Source: Synanceia verrucosa | Lineage: Eukaryota; Chordata; Actinopteri; Perciformes; Synanceiidae | Length of the DNA stretch: 64,000 nucleotides | NCBI GenBank assembly: GCA_029721515.1 | Contig: CM056563.1 | Span: 6,577,454-6,641,453 of the forward strand | Direction: 5' to 3' | Shown here: positions 23,701 to 35,700 of the stretch, piece by piece | Layout of the letters: each line of letters begins with the position of its first letter | Position numbering within the stretch: the stretch's first letter is position 1 | Notes under the pieces: model-generated | What the model saw: only the letters and a program-made list of their open reading frames with translations | What the model was told of the DNA's origin: nothing | The model's database searches: none | Position numbers and translations under genes: made by a program

Positions 23701-26700
23701 ATGTTTGTATGAGGAAGTCCTTGATGCTGTACAAACATGGTGCAGCGAGTGTATAGGTGGGCGAAGGACATCAGTCATCATTGACCTTGTTTACTGTGGT
23801 GAGAGGGGAGCGGCTGCTGTGGTGCAGCTCTGCAAAGCAGGCCTGTTTCTGTTGCTAATGGAGCTTTATTGATCTCCTGCAGTCAGTCAGTAAGTTGGTT
23901 TCCCTCACTGCAAGAATCAAAATTGACTATGCACGATTAAATTTATGTTGTTTTTGCATTGCTGATATCTGAATTTAATTCTTATGACAATTCTGTTTAT
24001 TATTAATGGGAGTAACTTATTTCAAAATTCAGTCATACCATACAGACACCTTAAAATCCCCTTGTTATTCCTTCTGAAGTAGCTTTAAGGAAAAGTCATC
24101 TTATATCGCACTGAGCTGCACTATTAAAGATGTTCTGTATCATCTTGCTAGAACTCTTTATTAATGACTCAGATTATGGCCGCATCATTCCATCAGATGG
24201 AAATATTTTCGTTTTTGCAGGCATTTTCTGAAAATTCAGCCCAGCACATTTGGTAGGCCTATCTTTTGAAAGTTTTGGATCCCTACTGGAGCTTGATCAA
24301 AGCTTGGCTACACAGTGAGCCAGTGGTGGGTTGAAGAGGTTGAGGAGGTTAATAAGTTTTGTTTAGATTACTGGGGATGTGCCTCATACTTCTAGAAGAT
24401 CACAAAAATGATTGATTAAAGATGAAAGGATGCTGAAGGTATATTTTCAAGGGCTCTCCCGTCTTTGTTAGTTAGGAGTGGTATTTCTGATGAGAAACTT
24501 TTTTCTGCAGAGAACTGAAAGTGAAGCATATCTATTCTGTGTCAACTAACTTTGCTGGTTTTGGAGAAATCTTAGCTAGTTCCCAGCTGACGGCAAGATA
24601 AAGCACTGAATATATTCTAAGTACTTGTTGTTACCCTAAAATGTTTTTCTGCTGTCCACAGCACTGTGGTGTCTGTACTCTGTGTGGCGTGTCAACCATC
24701 ATCTACTGTCAGAAATACACTTACTATGGAAGAATACTTCATAGAACCCAACCCAGATCACCCAAACTATCCCTATAAGGGTTAGGGTTAGAACGAACAA
24801 CAGATAGATATTTACATGGCTGTCATTCATGTGAACTTGATTGACAGTGTTATGTAACTCCTGTGAAATGGGTTCAGTGCAGTCAATAAATTCAGAATTT
24901 CTTCAGCGACACAGATATGGGTGTCCTGATCTGATATTGATATTGGATATCAGTCTGATATCAGCAAAATAAACAAGTGTCAGTTTATATCGTCCTGCAT
25001 CTAAAATCTCTGATAGCATCAGTTCATTCCAGACTCCAGTCCAGCTCTTCTATCCAGCAGCAGAGCCCAGTGATCACAACAACAGCTGAGCTAAGACGCT
25101 AACAAAGTAGAAGGAGGAGGAGTGATGTCGGCCCTGCGGCAGAATTTTTAGTTAAAGTCTGAAAAAGACGTTGAAGCTGAGAGCAAAACTGGTCATGACC
25201 ACGTTTCCTGTGGAGGAACAGAACCAGGAAGTTAAATACGACCAACCTCATCAGCATCACAAAAAAAAGCAGGGGGATTTTCAGGGTTTTTTGGTTTATT
25301 TTTTATTTGTTCTATTCAATTATGGAATATGTTTATGCTAAACTAGTGGTTATTTTGAACTTTAAAAATATATATTTTTTTGTTTTTATTGGATTTATTG
25401 AGTTTCTTTTTTAGGGTCCTCTAATTTATTTTTATTCATTTTAGTAAATTGTAGAATATTAGTATAGTATTAGTATAGTATAGTATTAGTATATAATAGT
25501 ATATCGTCGCAGACCCTACGCTGTAGCCTGACGCGCACCTCCAAAAAATCCTGACTACGCGTCGCGTCAACGCGTTGAGACGCGAACGGCAAGGACTGTG
25601 ATTGGGCCGCTCAGAACGTAATTTCCGGCGGTTGCTTTTCCGGTCAACAGCTCAACAACACCGCTATTAGCGGAGCGGCACGGAATGGTCAGACAGACCA
25701 CCTCCACAAACGTCTTCTGTGCTTCCACATTTGTAGTAACAGCATTTCTTTATAAATTTTATGAGCTCCATCTCCAGAAACACCCGCTCCATCTCAGTTG
25801 TCATTGTTTACTGTTGGAAGAAAACCGATATGAGCCCCCAGAAGCCACACAAAGACACAGACACACCCCCCTAGCAGCTTGGTGGTGAATTGCAGAGCAA
25901 CGCGTTCCCTCGACGCAGAGCTTTGAATGCTCAACGACGGCGTCGGGTCTACGCCGTAGCTACGCCGTCGCCGCGACGCAGAAGCATAAACCAGATTTTA
26001 ATGAACGTTTGCTCGCTTGGCACTACGTCAACTTTGTTGCATTACTTTTATTTGCTCCTGTGGTGTGTCTTATCTCGTGCCCAGTTATGTTGTCGTCAGG
26101 CAGCACTTGTTCCCTGTCTTGCGTCCCACAGCTGGTTGTGTTTCATGTGGCGTCTGACTCTGGCTCTGGGAGCTTTGCTGTCAAACAAAGCCTCTCTGAG
26201 AAACAGATGAGAGCTAATTAGATTCAGCCTGTTGATGGTCTGGCCTTCGTCAGTGGCTCTTTGTACGACTTCAGAGGCACTGTGTCAATGTGTGTGTGTT
26301 TTCTCTGTGCAGGAAAATATGATCTAGTACTGTATCCTCACAGAGGAGGAATGAAGAGCAGGCCAGGTCTTGTTCTGAAATGCAGACTTGTATCTGTCTG
26401 CGGCATCGGCCTGAAGGCGGCGAGACGGGGTTTGAATCAGGGTCAAGGTTCAGAGGTGAGGGGCTCCCCTCGTCACACACTTGGCCCCCAGTAAAAAGGC
26501 TAAAGAGGCAGGAGGGGCCCCTGTTTCACATTAAGATAATCAAATCCTGCATTTTATTTTGTCTTCCTCGCTTCTCCGTATCTAACGTGCATATTTTTGC
26601 TTTTTGTTCTCAACATATTTACATTTTTTCCAATGAGGCTCGAAGATAAGAATGTTTGCAGAAGACTGAGCACTGCGATCAGCTTCTCAGGCTCTCTGAG

Positions 26701-29700
26701 AGCTGCAGGGATTGTACTGGAATGTGAGGGAAACAGACAAGGAGGAAAAGGAGGGATGAAGATAACAAAGAAGAGTGAATCCTGATGAGTCACGGGGGGA
26801 ATGATGCCAGTCTGACAGACAAAACATCATGAAGTGAAGACAGACAATCCTCCACTCTTAACCTGCAGAAAAGCTGCCAGATTTTACGCTGCTCTTACAT
26901 GTTAGTGGCAGTGGGCAGTGAGTGTTCACTGGCTCACTTCTTGGATGTGGTCAAGTCTTCTTTCTGTGTGCCCCAATTTTATCCTCTACTGTATTATTTC
27001 TACTATATCCTCTCTACTATGTCCTCTGTACTATACCCTCTCTACTGTATCCTCTGTACTATACCCTCTCTACTGTATCCTCTGTATTATATCCTCTCTA
27101 CTGTATCCTCTGTATTATACCCTCTCTACTGTATCCTCTGTACTATATCCTCTGTACTATATCCTCTCTACTATATCCTCTCTACTATGTCCTCTATACT
27201 ATACCCTCTCTACTGTATCCTCTGTACTATACCCTCTCTACTATATCCTCTCTACTATGTCCTCTATACTATACCCTCTCTACTGTATCCTCTGTACTAT
27301 ATCCTCTGTACTATACCCTCTCTACTATATCCTCTCTACTATGTCCTCTATACTATACCCTCTCTACTGTATCCTCTGTACTATACCCTCTCTACTATAT
27401 CCTCTCTACTATGTCCTCTATACTATACCCTCTCTACTGTATCCTCTGTATTATACCCTCTCTACTATATCCTCTCTACTATGTCCTCTATACTATACCC
27501 TCTCTACTGTATCCTCTGTATTATACCCTCTCTACTGTATCCTCTGTACTATACCCTCTCTACTATATCCTCTCTACTATGTCCTCTATACTATACCCTC
27601 TCTACTGTATCCTCTGTACTATATCCTCTGTACTATATCCTCTCTACTATGTCCTCTATACTATACCCTCTCTACTGTATCCTCTGTACTATACCCTCTC
27701 TACTATATCCTCTCTACTATGTCCTCTATACTATACCCTCTCTACTGTATCCTCTGTACTATATCCTCTGTACTATACCCTCTCTACTATATCCTCTCTA
27801 CTATGTCCTCTATACTATACCCTCTCTACTGTATCCTCTGTACTATATCCTCTCTACTATATCCTCTGTACTATATCCTCTCTACTATATCCTCTGTACT
27901 ATATCCTCTCTACTATATCCTCTGTACTATACCCTCTCTACTATATCCTCTGTACTATACCCTCTCTACTATATCCTCTGTACTATATCCTCTCTACTGT
28001 ATCCTCTGTACTGTATCCTCTCTACTGTATTCTTTCTACTATATCCTCTCTACTATATCCTCTGTACTATACCCTCTCTACTATATCCTCTGTACTCTGT
28101 CCTCTCTACTATATCCTCTGTACTATATCCTCTCTACTGTATCCTCTGTACTGTATCCTCTCTACTATATTCTTTCTACTATATCCTTTCTACTATATCC
28201 TCTGTACTATATCCTCTGTACTCTGTCCTCTCTACTATATTCTTTCTACTATATCTTTTCTACTATATCCTCTGTACTATATCCTCTCTACTATATCCTC
28301 TCTACTATATCCTCTGTACTATATCCTCTCTACTATATCCTCTCTACTATATCCTCTGTACTATATCCTCTCTACTATATTCTTTCTACTATATCCTTTC
28401 TACTATATCCTCTGTACTATATCCTCTCTACTATATCCTCTGTACTATATCCTCTCTACTGTATTCTTTCTACTATATCCTCTCTACTGTATCCTCTGTA
28501 CTATATCCTCTCTATAATATATCCTCTGTACTATATCCTCTCTACTATATCCTCTGTACTATATCCTCTGTACTGTATCCTCTGTACTATATCCTCTGTA
28601 CTATATCCTCTCTACTGTATTCTTTCTACTATATCCTCTCTACAATATATCCTCTGTACTATATCCTCTCTATAATATATCCTCTGTACTATATCCTCTC
28701 TACTGTATTCTTTCTACTATATCCTCTCTACAATATATCCTCTGTGCTATATCCTCTCTATAATATATCCTCTGTACTATATCCTCTCTATAATATATCC
28801 TCTGTACTATATCCTCTCTACTGTATCCTCTGTACTATATCCTCTCTACTATATCCTCTGTACTATATCCTCTGTACTGTATCCTCTGTACTGTATCCTC
28901 TCTACTGTATTCTTTCTACTATATCCTCTCTACAATATATCCTCTGTACTATATCCTCTCTATAATATATCCTCTGTACTATATCCTCTCTACTATATCC
29001 TCTGTACTATACCCTCTCTACTGTATCCTCTGTACTATATCCTCTCTACTGTATCCTCTGTACTGTATCCTCTCTACTGTATCCTCTGTACTATACCCTC
29101 TCTACTATATCCTCTGTACTCTGTCCTCTCTACTATATCCTCTGTACTATATCCTCTCTACTGTATCCTCTGTACTGTATCCTCTCTACTATATTCTTTC
29201 TACTATATCCTTTCTACTATATCCTCTGTACTATATCCTCTGTACTCTGTCCTCTCTACTATATTCTTTCTACTATATCCTTTCTACTATATCCTCTGTA
29301 CTATATCCTCTCTACTATATCCTCTGTACTATATCCTCTCTACTATATCCTCTGTACTATATCCTCTGTACTGTATCCTCTCTACTGTATTCTTTCTACT
29401 ATATCCTCTCTATAATATATCCTCTGTACTATATCCTCTCTATAATATATCCTCTGTACTATATCCTCTGTACTGTATCCTCTCTACTGTATTCTTTCTA
29501 CTATATCCTCTCTACAATATATCCTCTGTACTATATCCTCTCTATAATATATCCTCTGTACTATATTCTCTGTACTGTATCCTCTCTACTGTATTCTTTC
29601 TACTATATCCTCCCTACAATATATCCTCTGTACTATATCCTCTCTATAATATATCCTCTGTACTATATCCTCTCTATAATATATCCTCTGTACTATATCC

Positions 29701-32700
29701 TCTTTACTGTATCCTCTGTACTATATCCTCTCTACTGTATCCTCTGTACTATATCCTCTGTACTATATCCTCTCTACTGTATCCTCTGTACTATATCCTC
29801 TGTACTGTATCCTCTGTACTATATCCTCTCTACTGTATTCTTTCTACTATATCCTCTCTACAATATATCCTCTGTACTATATCCTCTGTACTATATCCTC
29901 TGTACTGTATCCTCTGTACTATATCCTCTGTACTATATCCTCTCTACTGTATCCTCTGTACTATATCCTCTGTACTGTATCCTCTGTACTATATCCTCTC
30001 TACTGTATTCTTTCTACTATATCCTCTCTACAATATATCCTCTGTACTATATCCTCTGTACTATATCCTCTGTACTATATCCTCTGTACTGTATCCTCTG
30101 TACTATATCCTCTCTACTATATCCTCTGTACTATATCCTCTGTACTATATCCTCTCTACTGTGTGATCTTTCCTCTGTGATGTATATGGCAGTCAGCCAG
30201 CTGACATCCATCAGTGCTTCCAGGGTCAGTGACATGCTGACCTCTGACTGTATTTTGGGGGGGGGAGGTGATTGTTTCGACAGTCTGGTAAAATCACGGG
30301 ATAGAGATTATCTTGCAGCTAATGAGGATGCTGGGACGAGATAGTCCACTGTGGTTTTCCTGATGTCTTCTAGTCCAGCAGAGGTGGTGTACCTCTGTTT
30401 ACATGCTCACTGAGATCCTCAGCATTCTACAGTTAAAGGAATAGTTTGACATTTTGAGAGCTGCATTGATCTGCTTCTTGCCAAGGGTTCCCCTCTCTTG
30501 TCATTTCTGACCCTTTAACCCTGTTCAGTATAAAAAAGAAAAACACACAGTCTGTAGTTAGAAACAAGCCATCCTGTCCATTTGTGACGTCACTAATCTA
30601 CAATATTTAGATTTAAGATATTCTAAATGTGTCCCAGATTATTTCCTCTTGCATTGTGTGTGAATAGTTTCAGCTGACAGGAAGTAAACACTGAGCCAAG
30701 CTGTTGCCTAGGAACACAATTCCATGTCAATCTTTGAAATGTGGTTAAACAGAGGGTAAATACAGACAGTATGAGGGAAAATAAGCAAATGTGTGAACCT
30801 GACAGTAAGCATGATATGGGACCTCTAAAGCTCCACAGCAGCTACAGTAGAGTAGTGATGTAATAGTAGTAGTACATTTTGTCTCCTCCAAGTTGGGCAT
30901 GTAAATACAGCATCCAGCTTACAATAATAGCTGACCTGAGTATAGTTTTAATCCTGTATCTGCAGCATGTCATGTCTGCCTCGGATCAATTTGCATTGCT
31001 CAGCATCAGAGGTTTGTTTGATTAAATCTTGGCAGTAAGCCTCACTCCTCAGTTATTCAACTGGATTAGTGGGTGTAATTATTTAATGTGGCTAATTGCA
31101 GTTTAACAGATAGCACGTTCTCTCTCATATTTTGTATCTCTTAGAGTGGAGTAGTTCTCATTTTTTCACCCTAACCTTTCCCAAATTCCATCCTTCTTGT
31201 TTGTTCATTTCCTTGTGACGTTGAGCTGTTGCTGTCCTGTGTTTGATCCTCTCTGTTACCTTCTTTGGCCCTCAAGTTTTTCATTTTGACTCAGCTGTTC
31301 TTTTTAAAGAGGTTTCTTTGAGCTAAATGCCATCCTTAAAGTAAGAGGTATTACTATGTTAAGTTTGTACTTTAAAAGTTTGCTTTGGTAGGATTCTTGT
31401 GTATCCATTCCTTCTTCTCCTCCCTCTCAGTTTACAGAATGAGGACTAATGGGATGGTATGTTTCTACTAGCGTTCCTCTTTGCTTTGAGCAGTGCCAGC
31501 GTGTCTTTCATCTAAATAACAGAGTGAAAGCGTGTGCGTGTGTGTGTGTGCGTGTGCACGCACGCGTGTGTGTGTGTGCGTGGGTGCACAGTCTTCCCAC
31601 TGGGCAGCCAAGACATGGAGACTAGAAATGAACCCTCGAGGCCTGACCTTTTTATTTTCTGGTGAAACAAGTCATGAAACCACAGAGGACAGTTTATTTC
31701 TGTGGGGTGAATCTCAGGCTCTGAGTTGTTGCCAGTCTTGCATTAAAAGGCTGTTGACACAGAGTGACAGAGGCTGAAGACAGAAACAACATCAGCCCAG
31801 CATATGGATCCCATCACTAGAATAGACAAACAACAGACAGCAGCAGCACCCGTCCTCTAGAGATGTCAGTCTCTGCAGCAGGGTTGCACCGTCTGTAGTG
31901 CATCAACAGGAAGGAGCAGCAGATAGGGTGGGCTGATTCCCCTTGTATTCAAAACATGCCAGGCGGTATCTGCATGCCATCTTTGTGCCTCTGGGGAAAG
32001 ACGAAGGAGGTGCTCAACCTCTCAGCTTTGGATTCAGAAATTTTTCCTTTTGCATCTCATGTGATCAGCTTCGCTTTGGGCTTTGGACTCGACTAGATTG
32101 GAGAAAATGTAGATTTTACAGGAGAGGAGATTTGAATTCATGTTGTAATTGATTATGTGCATGTGAATAACTTTTGCCTGGTAGCACCGTTTGTTCTGCA
32201 CTTCAAGAGGTCAGGGTGAGCCCGCAGAGAGTCACGAGGGTTGGCAAACAGAAACAGATCTGTTAACCATGGAGCTTTTAGATGGTGGATTTGTCCAGCT
32301 GTGTTGTGTGAGCTGTGCCCATGCTTGTGTTCATCCGTAACAGCAGCGTATAAACCAGATATTTTCACGTTCAGTCATCCCCAAATACTTCAACATAATC
32401 CACAGGTTCCCATGAGCCCACATGCTGTCTGTGGGAGCCTCATGTACTATTTCTGATGAAGTTAAACTACTCATCGCTGCTCTAAAGGCTCCCTCACCCC
32501 CAGACTCCAGTTTGAGAATCACTGGGCCGTACGATCCTGTGTGAACAGAGCGGAGGACATCCTCGGCCTGGTGTGAGTGCTGGTGCATGGCAGGAATGAC
32601 CTCAAATGGAAACTCCAGGCAGGCCATCTCGCTTGCTCTAATAAACACTCCAGCACCATTCTGCAGTCCTGCTTGCTCGTTTTGTTTTTTCCTCCCTGCC

Positions 32701-35700
32701 TCAGTTCAGCCTGCCAGCCTGGCTCAGCATCGCCTCCACCACGCCCCATATGTTGGACCGCTGTCTGGCTTTGGGCCTGCCATGGAGGCTGAGATGCACG
32801 CCTCGGGTCCAGCTCCATCTTTAGCCAAGGAGAACGACGACGTCATCCTCCAGCACCAAAGTTATAATTTTCGTGTGTTTAATGACACAGAGGCAGAGAT
32901 GAGCTAAATATATCTGGGCCTGCAGAGGGGGCATCAGCCAAGAAAGAGGGGGGCTCCCAGTGTGGCGGTCCTTCATCCAGACATAGACAAGGGAGGTGGA
33001 GAGAGTCAAGAGGCCTGCTGGAGCCCTGTGGTTTAATGCTGCTGAGGCAGGCTGCTCCTGAAAACAACCAGGGAAGAAAGAGAAGAGGCAGAATAAAGAG
33101 GGAGGGGGGGTTGGTTCTTATTGCAGCAGAGCAGACGTGACGCTCTGATTGCTCCCAGTGGTTGTGGTCAGTACAGAGAAGTGGAGGAGGAGGGTACAGT
33201 GAAAGAGGAGCAGGGTTAGCTCTTTGCCAGATGTCGTCATTGGCTTCATGTTATATATGATATATACACACATCAAGAGACAGATGTGCCTGAGGAGAAA
33301 GTACAGCTGTGACTTTACCTGACAAAACCCAGCCACCGCTTCATGATGACGCTACACGAAGCAGCTGGACAGCTGCTCTGGCTCTGCGTCCATGCTTTTA
33401 GGGGCAAAGTGTGAGAGTATTTAGTGAAAGATATCTACCTTTAACTGGAACAGATTTGTTCCACAAGCACTCATGCTACTTCAGCACAAAATGAAAACAG
33501 CAACCACTGTCTGTAGGTTATTCATTATCGGGGTTGCTTGCTTTTTAAATTGCCTTATTCATAAAATAGTTTTACTGGTCTGACTGGTTTCCAGATTGAA
33601 CTTGCACCAAATAATCCCCTGAATCCTCAAGCTCTCAGCTGTGACAAACCTATTTCCAACCTGTAAAGAGCAGAAGTGTCCCTCAAATTGGAACAGAGGC
33701 ATCGTGTTGGTTCCCATGACAACTGTCAGCGCTGAGGCGATGGTGATTAGATTGAAGATGAGGGTCAAATGAAGCCTGACAATCTGGTGATCGGCTGTGT
33801 TTGTTAAGAGAAGACCACTTATCTCTGGTGGGATTTATTCATGCAAGTAGTTTAGATTATTGAGTTTCTATCAAGAGTTTGTGTTGTTTTTCAAAAACAT
33901 ATTGCTGTTTTGTTCAGTCTTTTATGTCATTTCTTAATAGCTTGAGTCCCACAAAAGAACTTGTCTTTACCTACATCAATATTGAGTTAATGGTAGACAC
34001 ATAAAAGAAAACATGTAGAGTTGTCTTCTTTTGAGTTGTTTTACTGTAGATGTGTCCTAAACAGAGAAAAGATGAGGAGGAGGAGGCACTCTCTGCTAAT
34101 GAGGATAAAGTGGGGCACCATCTCTCCACTTACTGTGCAGGAAAACATAATGGCCGTGTTATTTAGCTGTGGCTCTCCGTGTCAGTATCACTGCCTCTCA
34201 CATGCTCATACTTATGGTTTCAATCATGCACATACTATGAAACGTCGCTGTGCTTCATGAAACAGGGTCAGAAGGTTCATATAGGCAACAGACCGTCCCC
34301 CATGCACACATACAGACTAGCACAAGTCTGCCAACATTTAATAATGCATCAACATACCAAGATTTCACATGAATGTGACCATGGTAGCAAAGTGTGTTAA
34401 TGTTGTTTCACCTTCAGTCACGCAGTCTAGCCGCTATGAAGTCAGCGAAGGAACGGCTGCCGCTGATGATGCAATCAAAAGGAGACGTATGGGCTAATTA
34501 GAGAAGATCTGTGAATAAATATGTGCCATTGCTTTCTGTCTTCACCATCTGCTTTAGATCGCTCTGTCCTAATTTTTTATTCTCTCCCCTGGTGTTCACT
34601 TTCCAACATCTGTTACCTCCAACCCCCCCACATTCATGCTCTCCTTCTCTCTCTGGCTTTCTTCTGCCTGCATAGATGCTTGTCTGCTATCTTACACTGC
34701 CTTGTGGAAACATGACAGATACATCAGGGTTTCATGGTTTAGATCACAAAGGTTTTTTTTTTTATCTTAAAGGGACACTATGTAAGTTTTTAAGTATTTT
34801 ATTACCTTAAATCAACATCTTCATTCATAAATAGATCCTCATTGGTGTAAAATAACATATGTCAACAGTCTGACTTATCCTCCTGGGTGAAGAATCAGTT
34901 ATCTGTCTTTACATAGAGCTGGTCGCTCATACGGAGGCTTCCATGTCTTTCTGGTTTATCAAAAACTACGAACTGCCGAGAGGGACATAAAGCACTACCT
35001 GCTAGTACCCATAGGACAAAATGCATTTCTGCGTTTTGCGATTCACTTTTCACAGAGAATCAAGGTGGAGACGCCGGTCTTACTTACCCAGCACTAAACT
35101 AAAACCGGCACTGCACTTTTGGTCATAATACCAGACCATACTTATGCCGCGCCGAATTCTCATCGCCAAAAAAGTGTAAAAGGGCCATAAAATGACCGGA
35201 GCTCCGGGCCAGGGATCCATGGTGAGTGGCCGCCCGGGAGCGCCCCATGCCCAGCCACGGCCGGCCTGGGCCCACCGGGAAGTCCTCCGGACCGGAGGAG
35301 GACTGTGGAGGTCCGGGGAAAAATGACAGGAACTCCGGGCCAGGGGCTGCAGATCCACAGTGATAGTGGCCACCCAGGAGTTGACCCATTCCACTTACTG
35401 TAGTTCCAACCATGTTGCAATACATGCAAAGTCAAATTTAACCACTAGATGGGAGTTACATAGTGTCCGTTTAAGGCTAGGTTTGCATTTGCTTTAACAT
35501 ACAGCCAGTTATTTGAATTATGTATATATATTTGAATGATTCAAGCATTAAAACTGGACAGAAAATGATTTGGCAATAATTCGGATGACCAGTTGATCAT
35601 AAAATACTAGGGCTGTCGAAATTACTGCATTAACATGATTAATCAGCGCTACTAGAGACGTGCTGGCAGGTCATGAAGCAGAACTTCATTCAGAAAATCA

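Larger units (their letters stand above)
20544..26979 (+). other. arhgap23 intron 1, proximal part
   Basis: No exon is supported. It holds (CA)n at 20679-20710, (GA)n at 22766-22792, an hAT-like fragment near 24914 and the CpG-rich inverted-repeat element at 25505-25995. Confidence 0.6.

Noticed and set aside
24779..24791. Telomere-like GGGTTAGGGTTAG
   Set aside because: Only two units, too short to be an interstitial telomere.
26899..28965. Open frames of 531-688 codons on the + strand
   Set aside because: They are the 14-bp minisatellite read in three frames. All three give the same LYPLYYILSTISS-like 14-residue repeat, which is what a stop-free unit not divisible by three must produce.
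26980..30161. CRISPR-like array
   Set aside because: The repeats are contiguous 14-mers with no unique spacers, in vertebrate DNA.
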